In this document: in pieces, positions 45,716 to 54,927 of the stretch | How positions within the stretch are numbered: position 1 is the stretch's first letter | How the letters are laid out: each line of letters opens with the position of its first letter | Origin: Micavibrio sp. UBA1850 | GTDB taxonomy: Bacteria; Pseudomonadota; Alphaproteobacteria; Micavibrionales; Micavibrionaceae | NCBI GenBank assembly: GCA_002338525.1 | Contig: DDIM01000009.1 | Coordinates: 1-64,000, forward strand | Length of the DNA stretch: 64,000 bases | Direction: 5' to 3' | Program-made: the position numbers and the translations under genes | Notes under the pieces: model-generated | The model's database searches: none | What the model was told of the DNA's origin: nothing | What the model saw: only the letters and a program-made list of their open reading frames with translations

Positions 45716-46192
45716 TTATTTGGGATTAGAGCCGATATCAGGAAAGATAATTTGATCAATTTCGTTTGATCTTTGCTCAATTTGAGCTTCTAAATCGCCT
45801 TTCACGCTTTTTTCAAGATCTTCTATTTCTGGTAGAACTGTTTGGGATAGGCGCGCATCTCGACGTATTCTTTCACGTTCAAATAACTCGGCCTTTTGTT
45901 CGGGTGTGACTGAGTCCAGCTGATTTTGTATATCCTGCAACATGAGTTGCTTTTCACGGATGGTCACAGAAAAAAGACTTTTTTTCATCTTCTCGCGCAT
46001 AACTTCCTGAGAATCACCGGCTTTGATCTCGCTTTCAAGCATTGGAGCCAACGTTTTGTCATCATGGTCTTGGAAAGCCTCCATGATAATGCGAACTGTT
46101 TCCTCTTCATTTGCGTTGACCTGATCTTGTTGCGCATCGACAGGTGTGGCGCATACGATAAATAATAAATATGTTGCCAATAAAAAACGCAT
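45716..46192 (-). CDS. exported helical protein of unknown function
   Basis: A 158-residue protein from the ATG at 46192, which has a GAGG site 8-11 bases upstream. The N-terminus is a Sec signal peptide ending 'CATPVDAQQ'. The mature protein is charged and mostly helical, with heptad-like Glu/Lys/Leu patterns around 75-150, so it may be a coiled coil or a periplasmic chaperone-like protein. No family recognised. A longer frame starting at 46336 would run into the yggS gene and lacks a start signal. Confidence 0.65.
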   Translation of the reverse strand: MRFLLATYLLFIVCATPVDAQQDQVNANEEETVRIIMEAFQDHDDKTLAPMLESEIKAGDSQEVMREKMKKSLFSVTIREKQLMLQDIQNQLDSVTPEQKAELFERERIRRDARLSQTVLPEIEDLEKSVKGDLEAQIEQRSNEIDQIIFPDIGSNPK

Positions 46193-46235
46193 TACTTTAC
46201 CTCTATAAAGATACATACCCCATCTTAACACAGTT

Positions 46236-46922
46236 TCAACGTTCACTTGAAGCTTCGCTTGATCTTTCACCGAAAATCGCCGTGCCAATGCGGATATGCG
46301 TGGCCCCCAAATTAATTGCTTTTTCAAAATCATCACTCATCCCCATGCTTATATTCTTTAAACCATGGCGCTCGGCAAGCGTTTTAAGAAATGCGAAATG
46401 AAGCGCGCTCGGCTCGTTTTGTGGGGGAATGCACATCAATCCCGTGACGTTCAAATTCGTGTTTTTTGCATATTTAACAAGATCATCAAGGTCGGCTGGT
46501 AAAACGCCTGATTTTTGAGGCTCATCGCCTGTATTGACCTGAATGTAGCACTCAACGCTTTTTTCATGTTTCTCAGACGCTTTGGCTATGGCATCTACGA
46601 GCTTTGGACGATCAACCGTTTCAATCACATCGAACAGTAAGACGGCATCTTCAGCCTTATTCGTTTGCAGGCTCCCAATAAAGTGAAGTTTTAAGTCAGG
46701 GTATTGATCGATAAACCCTGACTTTTCCCATGTCTGTATGGCGTCTTGGATTATATTTTCACCAAATGTTAAATGTCCAGAGTCTAATAAGGCCTTAATC
46801 TTATCGAGGGGTTGGCGCTTGCTGACGGCAACCAGCTCGACATCGTGTTTATCATAGGATCGTTTCTTACAAATTTTAGAAATTGTTTTGTCTATCGCAT
46901 TTAAATTTTCTGCAACGCTCAT
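46236..46922 (-). CDS. yggS: YggS/PROSC family PLP homeostasis protein
   Basis: A 228-residue PLP-binding protein with an alanine-racemase-like TIM barrel. The PLP lysine is in 'VELVAVSKRQPLDKI'. 'FGENIIQDAI', 'LHFIGSLQTNKAE', 'CYIQVNTGDEPQKSGV', 'GLMCIPP' and 'SMGMSDDFEKAINLGATHIRIGTAIFG' are all diagnostic. The family buffers free PLP and affects amino-acid metabolism without a known enzymatic reaction. Its start overlaps the rsmD stop by 4 bases, forming a tight group with rsmD and the pseudouridine synthase. Confidence 0.94.
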   Translation of the reverse strand: MSVAENLNAIDKTISKICKKRSYDKHDVELVAVSKRQPLDKIKALLDSGHLTFGENIIQDAIQTWEKSGFIDQYPDLKLHFIGSLQTNKAEDAVLLFDVIETVDRPKLVDAIAKASEKHEKSVECYIQVNTGDEPQKSGVLPADLDDLVKYAKNTNLNVTGLMCIPPQNEPSALHFAFLKTLAERHGLKNISMGMSDDFEKAINLGATHIRIGTAIFGERSSEASSER

Positions 46923-47485
46923 GATGTTTCCTTTTTTTCTAAAATCATAATTTTAGTATCTTTATAAATTTTTTCCTGAACCACTGTCCATGATGTATCG
47001 CTGACATCACTTAGTGTAAAGCTCTTTTCACTTTCAACCACATATATAGCCTCATCCGATATCCAGTTGCCCTTTTCTAAGGCTTGGATAGCGTGGTCAA
47101 TCAGCCCCATATTATAAGGAGGGTCAAGAAATATAAGATCTGCCTTTTTATCTGGCGTTGGATTTATTTTAATTTTTGAAGTGTCTGATTGAATGATATG
47201 GGCTTGGTCATTTATGCCTAGCATTTCAACATTTTGTGAACATGTTTTGATCGAGCGACGGTCTTTATCAATGAACGTGCAAAATGTTGCTCCACGAGAC
47301 AATGACTCTAACCCTAATGCGCCTGTGCCACAAAATCCATCAAGTACAATTTTGTCTCTCACTAAATTTCGGCTTTCCAGCATATTAAATAATGCTTGGC
47401 GCACCTTATCAGAGGTTGGTCGGATATGGTCACTTGTCGGCGTATTTAATTTGCGCCCCCTATATTGTCCGCCGCAAATTCTCAT
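46919..47485 (-). CDS. rsmD: 16S rRNA (guanine-966-N2)-methyltransferase RsmD
   Basis: A 188-residue methyltransferase. It opens 'MRICGGQYRGRKLNTP', then 'IRPTSDKVRQALFNML', the SAM loop 'VLDGFCGTGALGLESLSRGA' and the catalytic motif IV 'LIFLDPPYNMG'. It methylates G966 of 16S rRNA in the 30S subunit. Length is normal. It overlaps the upstream pseudouridine synthase stop by 4 bases and the downstream yggS start by 4, so the three genes are probably translationally coupled. Confidence 0.95.
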   Translation of the reverse strand: MRICGGQYRGRKLNTPTSDHIRPTSDKVRQALFNMLESRNLVRDKIVLDGFCGTGALGLESLSRGATFCTFIDKDRRSIKTCSQNVEMLGINDQAHIIQSDTSKIKINPTPDKKADLIFLDPPYNMGLIDHAIQALEKGNWISDEAIYVVESEKSFTLSDVSDTSWTVVQEKIYKDTKIMILEKKETS

Positions 47486-48252
47486 GACTTATAAAATCCT
47501 GGTATAAGTTTCCTGATTTGTGGAGGTGGCACTTCAAGCACTTCACTTTTGTCTAGATCATCAAGTGAAAATGCGCCATATGAAAGACGAATAAGCCGGT
47601 TAACCTGTAACCCCAAGGCGCGCATAACATTACGAATTTCTCTATTTTTTCCCTCCGTCAGTGTCATGACGACCCAACCGTTTCTACCCGTTCTTTTCTC
47701 CAAATAGGCATCGATTGCGCCATAATGGACGCCTTCATAGGTAATGCCGTTTGCCAAATCGTCGAGGGCTTGTTCATCAATATTCCCATATACGCGTACG
47801 CGGTACGTGCGCTTCAATCCTGTGGCGGGTAATTCTAGGTATCGGGATAAGGCCCCATCATTTGTCAGAAGCAGTAGGCCTTCTGTGTTTAAATCAAGCC
47901 GTCCAACGCTTAGCAATCGTGGCAAGCCGTCTGGAAGATCGTCAAAGACCGTTTGGCGCCCTCTGTCGTCACGACTTGTCGTTAAAACGCCAACAGGTTT
48001 ATGATACAAAAAAAGCCGTGTTTCTTCAGGGCCGTTTATTGGTTTTCCATCCACCACAATTTCATCGTTTTCGTCGACTTTAACTGCCGGCGTGTCGAGC
48101 GTTTGCCCATTAAGCTGGACACGTCCTTGCGCGATCATCTTTTCTGCGTCACGGCGTGAACAAACGCCTGCGCGCGCCATGACCTTGGCAATACGATCTT
48201 TGCCGTCTGCTTGAGGGGGCGAACTTTGATTTTTATTGGCTTTATCGCTCAT
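47482..48252 (-). CDS. RsuA/RluB family pseudouridine synthase
   Basis: A 256-residue protein from the ATG at 48252. An N-terminal S4 RNA-binding domain ('RIAKVMARAGVCSRRDAEKMIAQGRVQLNG') is followed by the catalytic domain. The catalytic Asp is in 'LSVGRLDLNTEGLLLLTNDG'. 'KTYRVRVYGNID' and 'EGKNREIRNVMRALGLQVNRLIRLSYG' complete the RsuA/RluB/RluE/RluF group. RluB-like modification of 23S rRNA is most likely in alphaproteobacteria, but the target base is not determined by sequence alone. Only 19 bases separate its start from the divergent tadA start. Confidence 0.9.
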   Translation of the reverse strand: MSDKANKNQSSPPQADGKDRIAKVMARAGVCSRRDAEKMIAQGRVQLNGQTLDTPAVKVDENDEIVVDGKPINGPEETRLFLYHKPVGVLTTSRDDRGRQTVFDDLPDGLPRLLSVGRLDLNTEGLLLLTNDGALSRYLELPATGLKRTYRVRVYGNIDEQALDDLANGITYEGVHYGAIDAYLEKRTGRNGWVVMTLTEGKNREIRNVMRALGLQVNRLIRLSYGAFSLDDLDKSEVLEVPPPQIRKLIPGFYKS

Positions 48253-48271
48253 AATAGCTATACCTGTTTTT

Positions 48272-48736
48272 ATGGTTAAAGACGACATTACCTATATGCG
48301 CCTTGCATTGGAAGAGGCAAAACAAGCTTACTTGCAAAATGAAGTGCCTGTTGGGGCTATTCTTGTTCATAAAGACACAGGCGACATTGTTGTAAGAAGT
48401 GGAAACTTAACGATAAAGGATGCTGATCCTACATCTCACGCAGAAATCACATGTATTCGTAAACTATGTAAACAATTGGGTGTTCAACGTATTCCTGACT
48501 ACGATTTATATGTGACGCTTGAACCCTGCCCAATGTGCAGTGCAGCGATATCATATGCGCGCATCAACCGTGTTATCTTTGGTGCCACCGACGAAAAAAG
48601 CGGTGGCCTGAACGATCACTTAAACCTTTATGAATTTAAGCAAATACATCACAAGCCTACGGTTACACGCGGCGTGATGGCACAAGAGTGCGGGCAGATT
48701 TTAAAAGATTTTTTTAAACAATGTAGAAAATCATAA
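48272..48736 (+). CDS. tadA: tRNA-specific adenosine deaminase TadA
   Basis: From the ATG at 48272 the protein is 154 residues. It deaminates A34 to inosine in tRNA-Arg(ACG). The zinc site is seen in 'PTSHAEITCIRKLC' (His and catalytic Glu) and 'VTLEPCPMCSAAISYARI' (two Cys). 'GGLNDHLNLYEF' and 'FKQCRKS' close the protein as in known TadA. A longer frame beginning with TTG at 48236 would overlap the divergent gene and is unlikely. Guanine or cytosine deaminase is the alternative, but the motifs fit TadA best. Confidence 0.9.
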   Translation: MVKDDITYMRLALEEAKQAYLQNEVPVGAILVHKDTGDIVVRSGNLTIKDADPTSHAEITCIRKLCKQLGVQRIPDYDLYVTLEPCPMCSAAISYARINRVIFGATDEKSGGLNDHLNLYEFKQIHHKPTVTRGVMAQECGQILKDFFKQCRKS

Positions 48737-48747
48737 AAGGCTTTTTT

Positions 48748-49560
48748 TTACAAAAGCTTGTCTTTGCTATTTTCCTCAAGAATTTGATTTACAATCGAGT
48801 CAATTTCAACAGGGCGACCAAAGTGCCAGCCTTGCCCCTTATCAAAACCTTGCTCCATTGCTTTTTCAGCCATTTCAACCGTTTCGATCTTTTCGAGGAC
48901 GCGTTTATAATCCATTGGATTAAATGCTTGGCCAGCAATTGCTGTAAGCTGTAGCTCGCCGCCTTCAATCATTTTTACAGATGTAATTAATCCCCTCGTC
49001 GTCAAGTGCTTAAGACCGGCACATTCACCTTCGGGTACGTCATCTTGGGAAATTTCGATATGCGCATCATGCAAATCTTGCAAATTATGGGCTGCGCGTG
49101 CAGGATCATCAAAATCATAACGCTCTGTGATTTCAGCAATCAAGTATGGCCCAACGAAGGGCTCATCACGCAGTATTGATTTTAGCGCCAATGTAAAAGT
49201 ATGGCTACTTAATGTCTTAGGAGACAAATTAACGGAAAGATAAGGCAGTTTATCTTTTGGTATTTTTGTAGCTAAAAACGACAAAACCAAATGCGCACGA
49301 CGAAGCATGTCAATATCGTGATCGATAATCTCGTTTGTTGTTTCTAGTTCGTTAAAAATACGTTCTGTCGCATTCGGGTCATCAAAGCTCGTCTCAAATC
49401 GAGACAGGATTTCGTATTGTTTCCTATCTGGATTTTTTAAGTCAACAATCGGCTGTGCGTATACGCCAACCTCATACCCACGGCCGGGGCGACCAGGAAG
49501 ACGGTTAAAAGATCTAATTTTTTCAAAACTATATGCCATATCAACACTATTTTTTTTCAT
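48748..49560 (-). CDS. EAL domain protein (c-di-GMP phosphodiesterase-like), possibly degenerate
   Basis: A 270-residue stand-alone EAL domain. It follows the fold with 'VYAQPIVDLKN', then 'YEILSRF' in place of the EAL signature, 'YLSVNLSPKTLSS', 'LIAEITERYDFDD', 'IEISQDDVPEGECAGLKHL', 'VKMIEG' where KID/KIDG is usual, and 'GFDKGQGWHFGRPV'. The metal-binding Glu of the signature is kept, and a DD pair and QGxxFxxP are present. The KxD lysine is present but its Asp is replaced by Met/Ile, and 'EGVET' has become EKIET. It may hydrolyse c-di-GMP weakly or act as a binding or sensor protein. No GGDEF or receiver domain is attached. Confidence 0.78.
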   Translation of the reverse strand: MKKNSVDMAYSFEKIRSFNRLPGRPGRGYEVGVYAQPIVDLKNPDRKQYEILSRFETSFDDPNATERIFNELETTNEIIDHDIDMLRRAHLVLSFLATKIPKDKLPYLSVNLSPKTLSSHTFTLALKSILRDEPFVGPYLIAEITERYDFDDPARAAHNLQDLHDAHIEISQDDVPEGECAGLKHLTTRGLITSVKMIEGGELQLTAIAGQAFNPMDYKRVLEKIETVEMAEKAMEQGFDKGQGWHFGRPVEIDSIVNQILEENSKDKLL

Positions 49561-49678
49561 TATATTATTATTGTCTCATGGAAATGAACATTTGTCACAT
49601 TTTAACGGATTATTAACCATTTCAACATGATTTATTATCATTAAGAGTTGATATTGCCCTTAAAAGATTAAGTAAGGT

Positions 49679-50965
49679 TTAAGATAAAGCACGCCAACCG
49701 ATATCTTTGCGATAAAAGCCATCTTCCCAGTTTACCTTAGATACCATTTCATAGGTTTTTGATTGTGCCAAATCCAGCGACGAATCCATAGACGTTACCG
49801 CAAGAACACGTCCGCCGTTACTGATCCATTGTTCGTCTTCATATTTAGTGCCGGCATGAAACACTTTCATTTTTCTTGATTCTGGAACATGGTTAAGCCC
49901 ACGGATTGAAGTTCCCTTTTCGTAGGCGCCAGGATATCCGTTTGCGGCCATGATGACGCATAAGGCGTGCTCTTTTGACCACACAATTTTGTCGTCCCAT
50001 TTTGATAAATTATTTGTTGAGGCGTCATATAATAACTCACCTAGATCAGATTTTAGCCGCATCATAAGTGGTTGGCACTCGGGGTCGCCAAATCGGACGT
50101 TATATTCAATCAAATATGGCTTGCCATGAACAATCATCAGACCCGCATAATAAATTCCTTTAAAAGGTGTTCCTTCCGCGCTCATGGCATCTGCGGTTGG
50201 TCGAACGATGCGCTCTAACACTTCGCGTTCTAACTCTGGGCTCCAAACGCCTTCTCGTGCGGGGCTATATGCGCCCATTCCGCCCGTATTCGGGCCTTTG
50301 TCTCCGTCGAAGGCGCGTTTATGGTCTTGTGCTGATGTCAGTGGAAGAACTGTTGCACCATCTGAAATTGCAAAGAAGCTAACCTCTTCTCCGTCAAGGA
50401 ATTCTTCAATGACAACAGAGGACCCCGCTTCGCCAAATGCATCCCCCGAGAGCATATCAGAGACCGCCTCTTTTGCCTGTTCAACTGTTTGCGCAACGAT
50501 CACACCTTTTCCTGCAGCCAAGCCATCAGCCTTGACGACGATAGGCGCGCCTTGAGCCTCAATAAAATCATGGGCTTTTTTTACGTCTGTAAACCGCTCA
50601 TAAGCTGCGGTGGGAATGTTATATTTTTTGCAAAGGTCTTTCATGAAGCCTTTTGAGCCCTCTAGCTGCGCGGCCGCTTTTGAAGGGCCAAATACAGCAA
50701 TATCGGCAGTTTCTAGCGCGTCTACTAATCCCTCAACAAGCGGCGTTTCTGGCCCGATCACAACAAATTCAATGTCATGCTCCTCGCAAAACAAGATGAC
50801 AGCAACAGGGTCACTTGTGTCTAAGGCAGTGTTAACTGTTTTAGGTTCGCGACCGATCGCGTCACTTCCAGGTGACACGAATAGTTGGTCACAAAGTGAC
50901 GATTGTGAGAGTTTCCATGCAAGGGCGTGTTCTCGGCCGCCTGAGCCAATTAAAAGAATGTTCAT
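49679..50965 (-). CDS. purD: phosphoribosylamine-glycine ligase (PurD)
   Basis: A 428-residue GAR synthetase, step two of purine synthesis. It begins 'MNILLIGSGGREHALAWKL', which sets the start at 50965 rather than the longer frame from 51001. ATP-grasp elements are 'PIVVKADGLAAGKGVIVA', 'VVIEEFLDGEEVSFFAISDG', 'GPNTGGMGAYSPA' and 'PYLIEYNVRFGDPECQPLMMRL'. All typical residues are present and the length is normal. It lies directly downstream of putA on the same strand with a 25-base gap. Confidence 0.95.
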   Translation of the reverse strand: MNILLIGSGGREHALAWKLSQSSLCDQLFVSPGSDAIGREPKTVNTALDTSDPVAVILFCEEHDIEFVVIGPETPLVEGLVDALETADIAVFGPSKAAAQLEGSKGFMKDLCKKYNIPTAAYERFTDVKKAHDFIEAQGAPIVVKADGLAAGKGVIVAQTVEQAKEAVSDMLSGDAFGEAGSSVVIEEFLDGEEVSFFAISDGATVLPLTSAQDHKRAFDGDKGPNTGGMGAYSPAREGVWSPELEREVLERIVRPTADAMSAEGTPFKGIYYAGLMIVHGKPYLIEYNVRFGDPECQPLMMRLKSDLGELLYDASTNNLSKWDDKIVWSKEHALCVIMAANGYPGAYEKGTSIRGLNHVPESRKMKVFHAGTKYEDEQWISNGGRVLAVTSMDSSLDLAQSKTYEMVSKVNWEDGFYRKDIGWRALS

Positions 50966-50990
50966 GAGACATTTTATATCCCACTCACAT

Positions 50991-53960
50991 TTATTCCTCA
51001 AGCGAAATCAAATGTGCATTCCCGCCTGATGCGGTCGTATCAATGGTGATTGTTTTTTCGGTGGCAAATCGATGCAGATAATGTGGCCCTCCTGCCTTAG
51101 GCCCTGTACCAGACAAACCGCGCCCGCCGAAGGGCTGCACACCTACAACGGCCCCTGTGGTTGAGCGATTTACATACACATTTCCTACATTTATTGCACG
51201 CGCATCATTGTAAAGGCGTTGTTCGATACGACTATGTAGACCAAATGTCAGGCCGTATCCTAAATTATTAATGGTCTCTATTACATTAGCCCGGTCTGAC
51301 GCCTTGAAACGGTAAATGCGCAAGACTGGTCCAAAAATCTCATCTTTCAAAGAGCTGATATCATCGACCTCGTAACAAACAGGCGCTACGAAATTTTCGT
51401 GCCTGTTTGGAACATCCAGTTTTTTTATTAATGTGCCGTCAATTTGATCAATTTGTTTATAAAGATGGTTTTTAGCCTCCAGATCGATAACAGGGCCAAC
51501 ATCTGTTTTAATCTCAGCTGGATCTCCGACCTCAAGTGCGTCCATCGCGCCTTTAAGCATTTCAATAGTCTGGTCAGCAATATCGTCTTGCAGACATAAT
51601 ATACGTAGCGCAGAGCAACGCTGCCCTGCAGATCCAAACGCGCTTAAGATTACGTCATCTACGACCTGCTCTGTAAGGGCGCTTGAATCTACGATCATTG
51701 CGTTTTGACCGCCTGTTTCGGCAATTAGGGGCACGATGGGCCCGTCTTTTTTAGCCAAAGACAAGTTTATGCTTTTTGCAACAGCTGTAGAGCCTGTGAA
51801 TGTCACGCCCGCCACTTTTTCATGATTGATAATATGAGAACCGACTTCGCCATCACCAATTAATAGATGAAGGGCGTCTTGTGGTATACCTGCACGGTGC
51901 ATAAGATCGACGGCATAGCGCGCAATATCAGGTGTTTGTTCGGCTGGTTTTGCAATAACGGCATTTCCTGCCATAAGGGCTGCGGTAATTTGACCGACAA
52001 AGATTGCAAGCGGGAAATTCCATGGAGAGATACAAACAAAAATCCCCCGTGGCAGCATATAAAGATGGTTGCTCTCTCCCGTCGGAGATGGAAGCTTTAC
52101 GCCTTTTTCGCTGAAATCCTTACGTCCTTGTATGGCGTAATACCGGCAGAAATCTACAGCCTCCCGTATTTCCGCCACAGTATCAGACAGCGTTTTGCCG
52201 CCTTCATACGTACATAAATCAACAAGGTCTTGAGTATGCTCTTCTAATAACTCACCCAATCTTTCCAAACAATCTGCGCGCGTGTCTGCGCTCTGTTTTG
52301 ACCATGACTGATATCCCTTTTGTGCACTCTCAAACGCCTCATCTATAGATGATTGTGTTGCATATTCATGGTCGTATTTTTTGTATGTGCCAAGCTTATT
52401 GGTCAAAAACTGTACGTCTTTTTCATCACTTAGGTCATACCCTGTGGAGTTAAGACGTGTTCCATAAATGTCTTGAGGCAGGGGAATGTTTTTATGTGAT
52501 TTTGTGGTGTGATTTTTTACGTCATCTACAATATTTTTTGCCAGATCCTGCGGCGCAATATTTTCATCGTACAGCTTGTTTACAAATGAGCTATTTGCCC
52601 CATTTTCAAGCAGTCTACGCACTAGATACGCCAATAGGTATTCATGGCGCCCAACAGGGGCGTACAAGCTAATATTTATGTTTTCTTTGTCTATGATTTG
52701 TTCGTAAAGATTTTCGCCCATTCCATGTAATCTTTGAAACTCAAAATCATGGCGCGAAACACTCGCGCCTTGACTTTCGGCGTACTCTAAGACCGTTGCA
52801 ATGGTTTGCGCATTGTGGGTACCAAACATGGGGTACAGCACATCTGTGTTTTTCAGCATCTTTTGCATACACGTCATATATGCCAAATCTGTATTGATCT
52901 TACGTGTAAACACTGGATATCCGCTTAACCCCTCTACTTGCGCGTGCTTGATTTCTGTGTCCCAATACGCGCCTTTAACGAGACGTACATGTAGCGGGCA
53001 ATTTAAATCATGCGCCATTTCAATAAGCGTATCAATTAAGTGAATGGCTCGTTTTTGATAGGCCTGAACAGCAAGGCCAAGGCCTTTGCTTTCTTGTGCC
53101 CAAGCCTGTACGTCCTTATCATTCATGACATTTTGGATAATTTCCATAGACAGCAACAGGCGATCCGCTTCTTCTGCATCAACAGTGATACGAAGCCCGT
53201 TTCGAGCTGCGAAATGGCATAGCTCTAGAAGCCTTTTTGTCAAAAACGGTACGCATTCATCTTTTCTTGCAAATTCATAGCGAGGGTGCAAAGCAGACAG
53301 TTTAACTGACAAGCCTGTGCCCTTCGCCTTTGGAGCACGAGCCAGCGTTTCAAGTGCATATTTATAAGAGGCAAAATACCCGTCGGCATCTTTCATCGTA
53401 CGTGCCGCTTCGCCCAACATATCGTAAGACATAACATAGCCATGTTTTGCAAACGCTTGACCGTTTTTCATGGCCTCTTCAATGGTACGCCCCAGAACAA
53501 ATTGGCGTCCCATCATTTTCATGGCTTGTGAGACAGCACGGCGTATGACAGGCTCTCCAAGTTTTTCAATGAGAGAATTTAGCGTCTTTTTTGTGATGTT
53601 TAGACCCATAGACGTTGCTTTGAGCAACCAATCTTCGCTTTTGCTTTTGTTCCAGTCAGCTTGCGATATTTTGTCCTTAATCAGTGCGCTTGCAGTTTTT
53701 GTATCAGGTATCCGGAGCAGCGCTTCTGCTAGCGTCATCAGCGCAAGCCCTTCATCAGTTTCCAAGCCATACTCGCGCATAAACGTTTCCATTTCTCCAA
53801 AATTCAGACGTTTTTGTCTTGCTAATTCAGTATAGTGGACTGTTTTCTGCTCTATTTTTAATGCGCGTGCATCACTCCATTCCAGCTCTGAAAGCAGGTT
53901 TTCAATGGCAGCGGCCTCATCTTGAAACTTGTAGGTATTTATATCTTTTATCATGTTCAT
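50991..53960 (-). CDS. putA: bifunctional proline dehydrogenase / L-glutamate gamma-semialdehyde dehydrogenase (PutA)
   Basis: A 989-residue enzyme oxidising proline to glutamate. The PRODH barrel spans about residues 150-430, with 'YKYALETLARAPK', 'GLSVKLSALHPRYE', 'LTITVDAEEADRL'-like 'LRITVDAEEADRLLLSME' and 'VRLVKGAYWDTEIKHAQ'. The dehydrogenase part spans about 500-975, with 'PWNFPLAIFVGQITAALMAGNAVIAKPAEQ', base Glu 'LIAETGGQNAMIVD' and Cys in 'SAGQRCSALRI'. It lacks the N-terminal ribbon-helix-helix domain of E. coli PutA, so it should not regulate its own gene. Length matches the short type-A PutA class of alphaproteobacteria. Confidence 0.94.
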   Translation of the reverse strand: MNMIKDINTYKFQDEAAAIENLLSELEWSDARALKIEQKTVHYTELARQKRLNFGEMETFMREYGLETDEGLALMTLAEALLRIPDTKTASALIKDKISQADWNKSKSEDWLLKATSMGLNITKKTLNSLIEKLGEPVIRRAVSQAMKMMGRQFVLGRTIEEAMKNGQAFAKHGYVMSYDMLGEAARTMKDADGYFASYKYALETLARAPKAKGTGLSVKLSALHPRYEFARKDECVPFLTKRLLELCHFAARNGLRITVDAEEADRLLLSMEIIQNVMNDKDVQAWAQESKGLGLAVQAYQKRAIHLIDTLIEMAHDLNCPLHVRLVKGAYWDTEIKHAQVEGLSGYPVFTRKINTDLAYMTCMQKMLKNTDVLYPMFGTHNAQTIATVLEYAESQGASVSRHDFEFQRLHGMGENLYEQIIDKENINISLYAPVGRHEYLLAYLVRRLLENGANSSFVNKLYDENIAPQDLAKNIVDDVKNHTTKSHKNIPLPQDIYGTRLNSTGYDLSDEKDVQFLTNKLGTYKKYDHEYATQSSIDEAFESAQKGYQSWSKQSADTRADCLERLGELLEEHTQDLVDLCTYEGGKTLSDTVAEIREAVDFCRYYAIQGRKDFSEKGVKLPSPTGESNHLYMLPRGIFVCISPWNFPLAIFVGQITAALMAGNAVIAKPAEQTPDIARYAVDLMHRAGIPQDALHLLIGDGEVGSHIINHEKVAGVTFTGSTAVAKSINLSLAKKDGPIVPLIAETGGQNAMIVDSSALTEQVVDDVILSAFGSAGQRCSALRILCLQDDIADQTIEMLKGAMDALEVGDPAEIKTDVGPVIDLEAKNHLYKQIDQIDGTLIKKLDVPNRHENFVAPVCYEVDDISSLKDEIFGPVLRIYRFKASDRANVIETINNLGYGLTFGLHSRIEQRLYNDARAINVGNVYVNRSTTGAVVGVQPFGGRGLSGTGPKAGGPHYLHRFATEKTITIDTTASGGNAHLISLEE

Positions 53961-54009
53961 ATTTTATCATATAAACTGATGTGATGGCAGGACAACCTGT
54001 GTATTATAT

Positions 54010-54912
54010 TTAAAGTTTTTTCGACTGTGACGAGCGTCTTTTTTGCAATAAAAACAATATCTCAGCCGCTGTTTCCTCTACAGATCTTTTTGTCACATCA
54101 ATGATCGGCCATTTTTGTTCGCGGAAAAATTTACGCGCTTTTTTCACCTCATCTTCAACCGCCTCCGGATCAACATATTGGCTTTGATACATGTCCGATT
54201 GTGGATCATCAACACGTATTCTGGTTGAGCGTAGCTGTATTAAACGATCGGGTGATTCCGTAAGACCTACGATAAGCGGTGGATTTTCAAGTGATAGAAT
54301 ATGTTCAGGGAACGGAACATGTGGCACAAGTGGAATATTCCCCGCCTTCACGCCACGGCGTGCCAAAAAAATGCATGTGGGTGTCTTTGATGTTCTGGAC
54401 ACACCCACTAAAATAACATCTGCGGCCTCTAGGCCGTCAATATGTTGTCCATCATCAAAGCCTAGCGCGAAGTCTATCGCATCCACACGTTTAAAATAAT
54501 CTTCATCCAGCGCGTGTTGCAGACCGGGTACACCCTGTACGTTTAGCCCTGTGTAAGAGGAAAGCGCTTTCAATAGTGGGTCCATAACCGCAATACATGG
54601 TACATTCAAAGGTTCACAGTGATAACGTAATAACCTACGCATTTCCTCGTCGACAAACGTAAAAAGAACAGGGCCTGGGTTTTTTTCTATATCTTCAATG
54701 ACGCGTAATAGCTGACGTTCTGTACGTATAAGTGGCCAGTACCGTTCTTCAACATCTATGCCTTCAAATTGTGACAAAGCCCCGCGCGCTAGGTTTTGCA
54801 ACGTTGTACCCGTGGCGTCCGACACCAAATGCATATAAAAGCTGCGTGTTGGCGCACGTGGAGAAAGTAGGTCTGTCAGATTGCTTGTGTCTGAACGTAT
54901 CCCATCATCCAT
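54010..54912 (-). CDS. ppsR: DUF299 pyruvate-phosphate dikinase / PEP synthase regulatory protein
   Basis: A 300-residue bifunctional ADP-dependent kinase/pyrophosphorylase. It opens 'FYMHLVSDATGTTLQNLARGALSQF', has the P-loop-like 'DVILVGVSRTSKTPTCIFLARRG' near residue 170, and 'ENPPLIVGLTESPDRLIQLRSTR' plus 'WPIIDVTKRSVEETAAEIL' at the end. These are hallmarks of the DUF299 family, which switches PEP synthase or PPDK on and off by phosphorylation. It stands in a block of minus-strand genes. The target kinase gene is not in the window. Confidence 0.92.
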   Translation of the reverse strand: MDDGIRSDTSNLTDLLSPRAPTRSFYMHLVSDATGTTLQNLARGALSQFEGIDVEERYWPLIRTERQLLRVIEDIEKNPGPVLFTFVDEEMRRLLRYHCEPLNVPCIAVMDPLLKALSSYTGLNVQGVPGLQHALDEDYFKRVDAIDFALGFDDGQHIDGLEAADVILVGVSRTSKTPTCIFLARRGVKAGNIPLVPHVPFPEHILSLENPPLIVGLTESPDRLIQLRSTRIRVDDPQSDMYQSQYVDPEAVEDEVKKARKFFREQKWPIIDVTKRSVEETAAEILFLLQKRRSSQSKKL

Positions 54913-54927
54913 TTTATAATGTCTTTA

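Noticed and set aside
47744..48083. Long plus-strand frames (86-110 codons) over the pseudouridine synthase gene
   Set aside because: Antisense shadows of a well-supported gene.
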